Assembly (NCBI GenBank): GCA_950022655.1
Contig: OX465580.1
Location: 123,425,016 to 123,489,015, forward strand
DNA: 64,000 nt
From: Alentia gelatinosa
Lineage: Eukaryota; Annelida; Polychaeta; Phyllodocida; Polynoidae
Reading direction: 5' to 3'
A model generated the notes under the pieces. It was not told where the DNA came from. It saw only the letters and a list, made by a program, of their open reading frames with translations, and did not search any database. Positions 23,550-32,919 of this stretch are shown one piece after another. A program made the translations under genes and the position numbers. Position 1 is the stretch's first letter; each line of letters opens with the position of its first letter.

Positions 23550-23826
23550 ATTGCCTTTTGACTTATCCATATCCTGCTCACTACTTGATTAACAAGTGTA
23601 AGAGAAAAGCATGATATACAGGAGAATCCAAAGCGTTTGTTAAACTCTGAAAAAAGTGTGTGAAAATCAATAAAGCCTATTTGAAGAAGGATCGGTTATG
23701 GCAATAAAGAGGTTCTTCAGGTCATGTGACAAGTGAAACTTTCCTGAATGTCTTAAGGCATTCTCGCCGTTAAGAGACATACTGCCTTGGAGTATCCTTG
23801 CCTGTATAGCTACTGCTACCAAGTAA

Positions 23827-23868
23827 TTGGGGCAGGAGAGGTCCTGGGTTCCAATGCTGGACAAGCCC
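23827..23868 (+). pseudogene. Half tRNA-Pro relic
   Basis: 3' half-gene between units 12 and 13. Confidence 0.85.
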
Positions 23869-23957
23869 AGTTAGTTTTATACTTAAGTATATCCAATCGA
23901 AGATCATGATGGTCACAACCAAAATTTTGCTGGTGTATCTATCACCAACTGACATAT

Positions 23958-24029
23958 GGCTTGTTGGTCTAGGGGTATGATTCTCGCTTAGGGTGCGAGA
24001 GGTCCCGGGTTCAAATCCCGGACAAGCCC
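23958..24029 (+). tRNA. tRNA-Pro-AGG: tRNA-Pro (AGG), unit 13 slot A
   Basis: Intact; flank 'cataagcttttt' (T5). Confidence 0.98.
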
Positions 24030-24737
24030 ATAAGCTTTTTACTTGTCCATATCCAGCTCGCTACTTAATCCATACATGGCCAAAAGGCCTGCAGGCATTA
24101 CATACCTGGGGGAGGGGAATGCTTACAGGCATTCACAATGAATTCAAGCGTTTCTCGATATATACAGGAAGATTCAAAGTCTTTATATAATCTATGAAAA
24201 AATATGTGTGAAAATCAATGTGGTACATTTGAAGAAATCACTTACAGCAATGAATAGACTCTTTAGGTCATGTGAAAAGTATAACCTTTCTTGAATGTCT
24301 TAAGGCATTATCGCAATCCAGAGAGATACTGCTCTGAGGAATCCTGCCCCTGTAGCTACTCACACCAGCAATTTGCTCGCCTAGAAAGGATGAATGTCCT
24401 CATCCTGATCATGTGCTGAAATTCTCAGCGGTGATTGAGTTGTGATGTAATATTCATGACTCTTCAACTAGTGGAAATAAGTTTGATACTGGGACTTATG
24501 GCAACCATCTAGTAAACTAGACTCTGTATGTTCAAGCAAAGAAAGATTTACTTCAGAAGAAACTTGAAAAATGCTATGTCTTGATATGAATGCCTTCGTG
24601 CAGACTGCAGTTTTATATGATTGCTCAACAAAAACAGGGTTCTAAAGCTGTCAAATATGTTGGCTTTCAAAATCACACCATATCTCAAGAAAACTAGAAG
24701 CAGGCGATAGAGTTTCAAGGGGAGCTGTTCTTTGTGA

Positions 24738-24809
24738 GGCTTGTTGGTCTAGGGGTATGATTCTCGCTTCGGGTGCAAGAGGTCCCGGGTTCAATTCCCG
24801 GACAAGCCC
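24738..24809 (+). tRNA. tRNA-Pro-CGG: tRNA-Pro (CGG), unit 13 slot B, altered
   Basis: GCGAG has become GCAAG (G41A), a C:A mismatch in the anticodon stem. Confidence 0.92.
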
Positions 24810-25418
24810 AGTATTTTATCCCATACAGACTAGCCATGAAACTCAGAATCTTCTCAGGATACATTTCAACTGAAAACCTATTTCAATATTCTCTGCAATA
24901 TATATGCTGAGCTCATATATGCCTATTTTGCATTGGAATCCATCGTTCTAGAAGAGCTGCAAATATCACAGCTCACACTATTTAATATGAGAGAAGATCT
25001 GTAGATGTATATAGCTCGACAGCAGCAACTACATATTGTCCAATACTCTATTGTTTTGTCTCACAGTGTAAGAGGAAAGCATATCATGGATGGAGGTAAA
25101 GGTGATACAAAGTTATTTCCTGTGATATCATGATGGAGTGCTTTAGTGTTGCATCAGATGATAGTCAAATCTCTAATTAATATGTCAAACTTCCCGAGAT
25201 GATATACAAACCAATCTGCTGAATTCAGATAACCGAGGCAATATGTTCTTCCATGTCTCTATTTTCCACAAATGGGTACATTTGATTCTCTATGCTTCAT
25301 GTCCTATATCAGAGAAATATCTACATACATACATACACCCAGTCTGTATTCTTGATACCATAATTGCAGTCATAGCAATATTTGGTGAAATTTCTTAGCC
25401 ATCGCAGTAGCCAGCACA

Positions 25419-25490
25419 GGCTTGTTGGTCTAGGGGTATGATTCTCGCTTAGGGTGCGAGAGGTCCCGGGTTCAAATCCCGGACAAGCCC
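25419..25490 (+). tRNA. tRNA-Pro-AGG: tRNA-Pro (AGG), unit 13 slot C
   Basis: Intact cloverleaf, T4 terminator. Confidence 0.98.
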
Positions 25491-25578
25491 AGTTAGTTTT
25501 ATGCTCATGTTTATGGAATGGAAAGTATTGACGGCCACAACCAATATTTACTGGTCCCTCTAACACCAGCTGCCATAT

Positions 25579-25650
25579 GGCTTGTTGGTCTAGGGGTATG
25601 ATTCTCGCTTTGGGTGCGAGAGGTCCCGGGTTCAAATCCCGGACAAGCCC
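25579..25650 (+). tRNA. tRNA-Pro-TGG: tRNA-Pro (TGG), unit 13 slot D
   Basis: Intact; the double T-stem mismatch of units 11-12 is absent. Confidence 0.98.
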
Positions 25651-25927
25651 ATTGCCTTTTGACTTATCCATATCCTGCTCACTACTTGATTAACAAGTGT
25701 AAGAGAAAAGCATGATATACAGGAGAATCCAAAGCGTTTGTTAAACTCTGAAAAAAGTGTGTGAAAATCAATAAAGCCTATTTGAAGAAGGATCGGTTAT
25801 GGCAATAAAGAGGTTCTTCAGGTCATGTGACAAGTGAAACTTTCCTGAATGTCTTAAGGCATTCTCGCCGTTAAGAGACATACTGCCTTGGAGTATCCTT
25901 GCCTGTATAGCTACTGCTACCAAGTAA

Positions 25928-25969
25928 TTGGGGCAGGAGAGGTCCTGGGTTCCAATGCTGGACAAGCCC
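25928..25969 (+). pseudogene. Half tRNA-Pro relic
   Basis: 3' half-gene between units 13 and 14. Confidence 0.85.
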
Positions 25970-26058
25970 AGTTAGTTTTATACTTAAGTATATCCAATCG
26001 AAGATCATGATGGTCACAACCAAAATTTTACTGGTGTATCTATCACCAACTGACATAT

Positions 26059-26130
26059 GGCTTGTTGGTCTAGGGGTATGATTCTCGCTTAGGGTGCGAG
26101 AGGTCCCGGGTTCAAATCCCGGACAAGCCC
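26059..26130 (+). tRNA. tRNA-Pro-AGG: tRNA-Pro (AGG), unit 14 slot A
   Basis: Intact cloverleaf, T5 terminator. Confidence 0.98.
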
Positions 26131-26838
26131 ATAAGCTTTTTACTTGTCCATATCCAGCTCGCTACTTAATCCATACATGGCCAAAAGGCCTGCAGGCATT
26201 ACATACCTGGGGGAGGGGAATGCTTACAGGCATTCACAATGAATTCAAGCGTTTCTCGATATATACAGGAAGATTCAAAGTCTTTATATAATCTATGAAA
26301 AAATATGTGTGAAAATCAATGTGGTACATTTGAAGAAATCACTTACAGCAATGAATAGACTCTTTAGGTCATGTGAAAAGTATAACCTTTCTTGAATGTC
26401 TTAAGGCATTATCGCAATCCAGAGAGATACTGCTCTGAGGAATCCTGCCCCTGTAGCTACTCACACCAGCAATTTGCTCGCCTAGAAAGGATGAATGTCC
26501 TCATCCTGATCATGTGCTGAAATTCTCAGCGGTGATTGAGTTGTGATGTAATATTCATGACTCTTCAACTAGTGGAAATAAGTTTGATACTGGGACTTAT
26601 GGCAACCATCTAGTAAACTAGACTCTGTATGTTCAAGCAAAGAAAGATTTACTTCAGAAGAAACTTGAAAAATGCTATGTCTTGATATGAATGCCTTCGT
26701 GCAGACTGCAGTTTTATATGATTGCTCAACAAAAACAGGGTTCTAAAGCTGTCAAATATGTTGGCTTTCAAAATCACACCATATCTCATGAAAACTAGAA
26801 GCAGGCGACAGAGTTTCAAGGGGAGCTGTTCTTTGTGA

Positions 26839-26910
26839 GGCTTGTTGGTCTAGGGGTATGATTCTCGCTTCGGGTGCGAGAGGTCCCGGGTTCAATTCCC
26901 GGACAAGCCC
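26839..26910 (+). tRNA. tRNA-Pro-CGG: tRNA-Pro (CGG), unit 14 slot B
   Basis: Intact; the last slot B gene. Confidence 0.98.
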
Positions 26911-27519
26911 AGTATTTTATCCCATACAGACTAGCCATGAAACTCAGAATCTTCTCAGGATACATTTCAACTGAAAACCTATTTCAATATTCTCTGCAAT
27001 ATATATGCTGAGCTCATATATGCCTATTTTGCATTGGAATCCATCGTTCTAGAAGAGCTGCAAATATCACAGCTCACACTTTCTAATATGAGAGAAGATC
27101 TGTAGATGTATATAGCTCGATAGCAGCAACTACATATTGTCCAATACTCTATTGTTTTGTCTCACAGTGTAAGAGGAAAGCATATCATGGATGGAGGTAA
27201 AGGTGATACAAAGTTATTTCCTTTGATATCATGATGGAGTGCTTTAGTGTTGCATCAGATGATAGTCAAATCTCTAATTAATATGTCAAACTTCCCGAGA
27301 TGATATACAAACCAATCTGCTGAATTCAGATAACCGAGGCAATATGTTCTTCCATGTCTCTATTTTCCACAAATGGGTACATTTGATTCTCTATGCTTCA
27401 TGTCCTATATCAGAGAAATATCTACATACATACATACACCCAGTCTGTATTCTTGATACCATAATTGCAGTCATAGCAATATTTGGTGAAATTTCTTAGC
27501 CATCGCAGTAGCCAGCACA

Positions 27520-27591
27520 GGCTTGTTGGTCTAGGGGTATGATTCTCGCTTAGGGTGCGAGAGGTCCCGGGTTCAAATCCCGGACAAGCCC
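27520..27591 (+). tRNA. tRNA-Pro-AGG: tRNA-Pro (AGG), unit 14 slot C
   Basis: Intact cloverleaf, T4 terminator. Confidence 0.98.
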
Positions 27592-27679
27592 AGTTAGTTT
27601 TATGCTCATGTTTATGGAATGGAAAGTATTGACGGCCACAACCAATATTTACTGGTCCCTCTAACACCAGCTGACATAT

Positions 27680-27751
27680 GGCTTGTTGGTCTAGGGGTAT
27701 GATTCTCGCTTTGGGTGCGAGAGGTCCCGGGTTCAAATCCCGGACAAGCCC
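27680..27751 (+). tRNA. tRNA-Pro-TGG: tRNA-Pro (TGG), unit 14 slot D
   Basis: Intact cloverleaf, T4 terminator. Confidence 0.98.
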
Positions 27752-28028
27752 ATTGCCTTTTGACTTATCCATATCCTGCTCACTACTTGATTAACAAGTG
27801 TAAGAGAAAAGCATGATATACAGGAGAATCCAAAGCGTTTGTTAAACTCTGAAAAAAGTGTGTGAAAATCAATAAAGCCTATTTGAAGAAGGATCGGTTA
27901 TGGCAATAAAGAGGTTCTTCAGGTCATGTGACAAGTGAAACTTTCCTGAATGTCTTAAGGCATTCTCGCCTTTAAGAGACATACTGCCTTGGAGTATCCT
28001 TGCCTGTATAGCTACTGCTACCAAGTAA

Positions 28029-28070
28029 TTGGGGCAGGAGAGGTCCTGGGTTCCAATGCTGGACAAGCCC
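28029..28070 (+). pseudogene. Half tRNA-Pro relic
   Basis: Last half-gene relic, between units 14 and 15. Confidence 0.85.
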
Positions 28071-28159
28071 AGTTAGTTTTATACTTAAGTATATCCAATC
28101 GAAGATCATGATGGTCACAACCAAAATTTTACTGGTGTATCTATCACCAACTGACATAT

Positions 28160-28231
28160 GGCTTGTTGGTCTAGGGGTATGATTCTCGCTTAGGGTGCGA
28201 GAGGTCCCGGGTTCAAATCCCGGACAAGCCC
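28160..28231 (+). tRNA. tRNA-Pro-AGG: tRNA-Pro (AGG), unit 15 slot A
   Basis: Intact; the last tRNA of the array. The unit is cut off ~590 bases later, before slot B. Confidence 0.98.
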
Positions 28232-28824
28232 ATAAGCTTTTTACTTGTCCATATCCAGCTCGCTACTTAATCCATACATGGCCAAAAGGCCTGCAGGCAT
28301 TACATACCTGGGGGAGGGGAATGCTTACAGGCATTCACAATGAATTCAAGCGTTTCTCGATATATACAGGAAGATTCAAAGTCTTTATATAATCTATGAA
28401 AAAATATGTGTGAAAATCAATGTGGTACATTTGAAGAAATCACTTACGGCAATGAATAGACTCTTTAGGTCATGTGAAAAGTATAACCTTTCTTGAATGT
28501 CTTAAGGCATTATCGCAATCCAGAGAGATACTGCTCTGAGGAATCCTGCCCCTGTAGCTACTCACACCAGCAATTTGCTCGCCTAGAAAGGATGAATGTC
28601 CTCATCCTGATCATGTGCTGAAATTCTCAGCGGTGATTGAGTTGTGATGTAATATTCATGACTCTTCAACTAGTGGAAATAAGTTTGATACTGGGACTTA
28701 TGGCAACCATCTAGTAAACTAGACTCTGTATGTTCAAGCAAAAAAGGATTTACTTTGGAAGAAACTTGAAAAATGCTATGTCTTGATATGAATGCCTTCA
28801 TGCAGACTGCAGTTTTATATGATT

Positions 28825-29293
28825 TCTAAAAAAAAAGGAAAAAAAGAAGCCAGATTTACCTAAGGTATGGCCAAGAGACCCATTTAATATACATTTTCTA
28901 CCAGTTATAATATTTTCGATCCATGGATACCAATTATAACTCCGTGCTATAAATACAAAGACTGAGCTTATATAGAATGTACGAAGGTACAGAAAAGTTT
29001 ATTCACAATAAAAAAGGCCAGTTTTTTTACTTATTATATACCAGGCGGGTTACATAACGAAGGACAAACCAATGGCACTTCCGTTTTGGGGTTCGTATCT
29101 CTTACTACACAGCAGGTATTAGACCGCCACGTCCGTTTCAGAGACCACCACTTGACACCATAGCTCCCTACAATATCATTTTTATTCAACGGTATAATAT
29201 GTTAGTTCCTGCCCTTAACACTATACCACCGGAAGTATAGTTAATGTATGGTGGTCAAAAACATCTGTTGGATCTTGATGAATTGTGTCTGCT
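28825..29293. other. Array right flank, no gene seen
   Basis: Array homology stops at 'tatatgatt' and runs into an A-rich stretch (to ~28855), then ordinary AT-rich sequence. The last ~80 bases of the array already show extra differences (around 28741-28765), as expected at an array edge. Confidence 0.6.
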
Positions 29294-29561
29294 GTAATAT
29301 AGGGAGACATGGTTAGTGTGACTGAATGGAATTTGTTCAGAGATCTTTTGGTAACACTGCACGAAAACCACCATTTTACATATATATATGCCATCGCGAT
29401 AACGCACGTATCGGCTGTATCGTGGCTTGTTTACATTTGTATACACCTCTTATAAACGTCTGCGTTTCGGGCGTCTACGAGACAGTTTCCATATGTAGAT
29501 GGGCGTGACTTGGCTGTCTTTCACGCCTGGCGGATTTAAGATAAAACATGCTCTGTGCAAT

Positions 29562-29584
29562 ATATATACGCCAGGCGTATATAT
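29562..29584. repeat. 11-bp perfect palindrome
   Basis: ATATATACGCC and GGCGTATATAT around a single A. A related split palindrome sits at 30295-30307 and 30357-30369. Confidence 0.8.
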
Positions 29585-29639
29585 GATACAAAAAAAAAAT
29601 TGCGACCTGCGGCCCACCCCGTCCTGTGGGTGTTGGTAG

Positions 29640-29870
29640 AGGATGCACCAACACTGACCCGCCACTCGCGACCTCCCAACCCCACCCCCTACCGCCCCCC
29701 CACCACCCCAGCCTCAGTGAGAAGCTCCCCGCTGCCTGCCGCTCACCGCCCACCGCCCGCCTTCAGCCGCGTTTGTACAGGTTGACTCAGTGGGAAACCC
29801 TCCCCCAACTCCCACCGCCCACCCATGCCCGCCACTGCCCGCCGCGAGGTGTTATGGTGTCGGGGTGGGC
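29640..29870. other. C-rich tract, G-quadruplex potential on - strand
   Basis: Long runs of CCACC, CCCACCCC and CCGCC. Several open frames cross it only because it lacks T. Not coding in my judgement. Confidence 0.6.
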
Positions 29871-29880
29871 CGGGTACACA

Positions 29881-30000
29881 TGTGCAGCCGCATTCACACT
29901 TGTGCGGCCGCATTCACACTTGTGCGGCCGCATTCACACTTGTGCGGCCGCATTCACACTTGTGCGGCCGCTTTCACACCTGTGCGGCCGCATTCACAGG
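29881..30000 (+). repeat. 20-base minisatellite, six copies
   Basis: Unit TGTGCGGCCGCATTCACACT. Five of the six copies contain a NotI site (GCGGCCGC); the first has GCAGCCGC. Copies differ at 0-3 positions. Confidence 0.97.
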
Positions 30001-30578
30001 GGGTAAGATGATTTCAGGATTCAACCTGAAGTTTGGAGAGGGTCAGTAACCCTGAATGTCCACACATTGAAATGGTGTTTGAAAGTAAGATCTATTAGAA
30101 AAACTATTAAAAAAACAACATAATGCCAGGTTTACTATGTGTAATTAATCAATTTATACTTAATTAGGTTTTTATAAAATAAATTGGTAATATAAAATAG
30201 CAATTTTCATATGATACAGACTTGGATGGTTAATGGCAAATGAAATATGCTACCAGTAGTGTCCCCAAGTGGCAGAGAATGGAACTTTTTGAGAGTGGTG
30301 TATATACAACGGAATCAGGCGTATATATGACGTATATAAGACCGCACCATGGACATGTATATACGCCACTAGATAAGGCGTCTACGAGACAGATAACAGA
30401 TCTAACTTCTAGACGCAAAATCCTACTGTTAGACGCGTTTCGCATACATATGTAAAGCGGTAGGTTTCGTTCAGTGTAAGAAATACTAACCGAATTCGAA
30501 GGATGAGGTGAGTATTTCTGACCAAAAATATTGAGGAACAGATGTAATTCAGTCACACTCACTATGTCTCTATATTAC

Positions 30579-32392
30579 TATATACCGAGAAATCATTAAA
30601 AACGCCATTTTACAACTCACTGTCTGATGGTCTCACCCTACAGTAGGATACACTGGCCACCAGAGCAGACGTTTGCTACGCGGATCTTAGCGTAGGCAGG
30701 GGTTGGTTGCCAATCTAACAGTAAGGCACTATGAATCGCCGAACATTCAACTTGATCGATAGTTCACGGGCGATCCGCTTAGTGGCGCCTCCGGGATGAC
30801 GTCAGAACGTTGTTATGGAGAGTGATAACGGTGGTTGTAGTAGAGATTAAAGCAAACGCAAGCGCCACGAAAGAGTACTGGGAAACTTACGCTGGTTCCC
30901 GGGGTATCCGCTAGGGGGTTAGGTAGCCATCGGCGTTAGGTAGCCATCGGCGAACCCAGCCAATGGGAAAGTGTGCGGTAGTAATGACGTCATATAGTAA
31001 CTTTTTCTCCGAATTCAAGTGTACGGGCGGGTCGTTTTTTCACATATTCTAAGGTGATAATGTCCTCATTGGGTATGTATTTGCGATGGCTAATACTTGT
31101 TCCTTTAGTTTACGTTGATTTCGGGTGCGGGTGTAATGCTGGGCTATCTTACCATAGACCCTATTGAGGTATCCCAGAATTCAGTCTGTTTACAGGTCCC
31201 GGTGTGCGCTGGTTACCTACGTTGTATGGTGATGAACCTTGAACCGTAACCCGAAATTAATGCAGTTTATCGGTTTTTATAAATCTTCAAATGGGAAATC
31301 CGATGTCAGAAATGGAAATTTCAGCTATTTCTACTTGTAAATCCGAAAATATATTCAGGTTCTTCAAATATTAATGGGAGAACTGTGGTTCATGTGATCG
31401 TGGTGTGCACATCCAGTCGCGAGCGGAACTTGTATTTATCTTGGGCGATAATAGGGAGACTAGTAACCTCTGGAGGGCGTATGCAAATAATCTTCCGAAT
31501 TTTGTTTGTTAATTTATTTGCTCCTAAGGCTAATGTCAACAAGTCACGTGGTACAATGGGTAGTATTAATATTTTTATGCCACAGTGCGGCCGAACGGAA
31601 TTTTTTCTGCTATTGCGTATAAATGAGACATTCATGCACCGGTATATAGTAATACAATGGATGCCTCAATGAAACAGCGAAGATTTTAATCCATAGATTT
31701 CCATGACATAGTTCTAAAGAATGTGCACTATGTCAGACGTTTTATTTATTTATTTTTTTATTTTTTTATTTGGTCATAAAGCATTCGACGGTACATGTTG
31801 TTCTTCCACACTCGTGGTCGGTGTGCTAACGTTAGAAGTAGTAACAACAAGGTGATGTGTATTTATACAGAAATGATGATATTCCTAAATCTAGTATAAT
31901 GTGACATCTCAAGATTATAGTGAAAGTGGTTAAATATACAAATTGGATTGCGTGATCTATTTGGCTGCTGTTTCTTATTATCCATTATCTGGTTGTGTTT
32001 TCCGGAGTTTCCTTTTCTATATACTTATTTACCTTATTATGAGGGTCAGATTTTTGAAACCTGCTAAATTCCGCTTTGAGCCTGGGATAAAACATGCAAA
32101 TTTTTTTTTAGAATTATACTTCTTTTTATATTTTATGTTAACCACCTACTAAGTACCTTCCAGAAAAATATTATTCCAACAAAATCAGATGAATGGTTTA
32201 GATTTGAGAGCCTTTTGAAGTTGTGTTTAATACTGCAGTTTGTCCAGCCCCCTAAATATTTGAAATTTCAAGAAATGTTATAAATGCTTTTAACTTAAGA
32301 AAGACTAATATTATATGGTAACACACATTATATTTTACCCAGGATACTTTTATTATATATTAGATTTAAAAGAAAAGCTCTGAACCATATTA
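30579..32392. other. Intergenic, no gene recognised
   Basis: Short open frames on both strands lack family resemblance. It holds a 17-base tandem duplication (GTTAGGTAGCCATCGGC twice at ~30918-30952), T-rich stretches near 31740 and 32100, and the regulatory-type motifs listed separately. Confidence 0.6.
30797..30992. promoter_or_regulatory. Two CRE palindromes and a CCAAT box
   Basis: Perfect TGACGTCA at 30797-30804 and 30985-30992, with CCAAT at 30960-30964. The surrounding segment is locally richer in CpG. Two perfect 8-base CRE sites within 200 bases suggest a promoter or enhancer, but no transcript can be assigned. Confidence 0.4.
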
Positions 32393-32446
32393 GGGGTGTT
32401 GGGCAACACAGGGGTGTCGGACAACACGAGGGGTGTCGGACAACAC
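32393..32446. repeat. Three 17-base end repeats
   Basis: GGGGTGTTGGGCAACAC (32393-32409), GGGGTGTCGGACAACAC (32411-32427) and the same again (32430-32446). Confidence 0.9.
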
Positions 32447-32919
32447 ATTAATAGAATTGCTCAGAACAATGAGAAAATAATATTTGAGGCTATCACTACT
32501 GATCTACCGAGCGAAAGAAATGAGATGACGTCTGGCTGGGGAAATAAAATATTCATTATTAAGAGATATTTTATGAAATTATAAAATATGATATATATGA
32601 GGTTATAGTAAAATACATAAGACATTGTAGTGAGGGATAAACGATGTATAATATAAGTAGTACCCAATCAGCCAGACGTGGTATGGAAGACAAAAGAGTA
32701 AGTAAAATTATAGATGTGTTTTGTGTGGTGTGTGTGGTGGGTGGGTTAAAAAAGGGGAAGATAAAATGTATAGATTGTGTATAAGAAGTGAATTATGAAA
32801 GTATGTACGATACAGTGGTAAAACGAAAGAACGTCTTTAGAATAGCATGCGCTATTTGTTCAGAGCTGGTGTTGTGGCTGGCTGCGGCCTCTGAGGTGTG
32901 CGTCTGGCAGGTAGGTTCT

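Larger units (their letters stand above)
1..28824 (+). repeat. Tandem array of 2101-base tRNA-Pro units
   Basis: Fifteen units run head to tail in one orientation. Slot A genes start at 206, 2307, 4408, 6504, 8608, 10713, 12814, 14915, 17016, 17656, 19756, 21857, 23958, 26059 and 28160, giving steps of 2101, 2101, 2096, 2104, 2105, 2101, 2101, 2101, 640, 2100 and then 2101. The small step differences come from a CATA microsatellite (near 1570) and a 5-base deletion upstream of the half-tRNA in two units. Each full unit has slot A tRNA, 708-base spacer, slot B, 609-base spacer, slot C, 88 bases, slot D, 277 bases, half-tRNA relic, 89 bases. The array is open at the left window edge and homology stops at 28824. 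By eye the units differ at only a few positions per hundred or fewer. Neighbouring units are most alike, as expected from unequal exchange or gene conversion. Confidence 0.98.
29294..30578. mobile_element. Inverted-repeat-bounded GC-rich island
   Basis: The left end (29294 onward) and the reverse complement of the right end (30578 backward) match over ~60 bases with a few gaps: GTAATATAG, AGACAT, AGTGTGACTGAAT, TGTTC and TTTTGGT in the same order. Inside are repeated motifs GGCGTCTACGAGACAG (29478 and 30378), GCGTATATAT blocks, a C-rich tract and a minisatellite. This looks like a non-autonomous terminal-inverted-repeat or foldback element. No coding frame is convincing. Confidence 0.55.

Noticed and set aside
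1569..27772. Repeated - strand open frames of 84-129 residues containing 'LVRDLNPGPLAPKARIIPLDQQA'
   Set aside because: These are translations of the antisense strand of the slot C and D tRNA genes and the 88 bases between them. They persist only because the tRNA sequence happens to lack stops in that frame.
2016..28066. Repeated 60-65-residue - strand frames beginning near the half-tRNA relic
   Set aside because: Antisense of the relic and its flank. The start is a TTG inside the relic, and frame-changing indels occur between units (units 4 and 5).
23993..28392. 65-residue + strand frame containing 'REVPGSNPGQAHKLF'
   Set aside because: Reads through the 3' half of the slot A tRNA into its spacer and exists only in units 13-15.
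29881..30000. CRISPR-like regular repeat
   Set aside because: Contiguous 20-base tandem copies without unique spacers, in a eukaryotic setting: a minisatellite.
29555..30049. Overlapping GC-rich open frames of 71-126 residues
   Set aside because: They arise from a T-poor C-rich tract and the 20-base minisatellite. Composition explains them on both strands.
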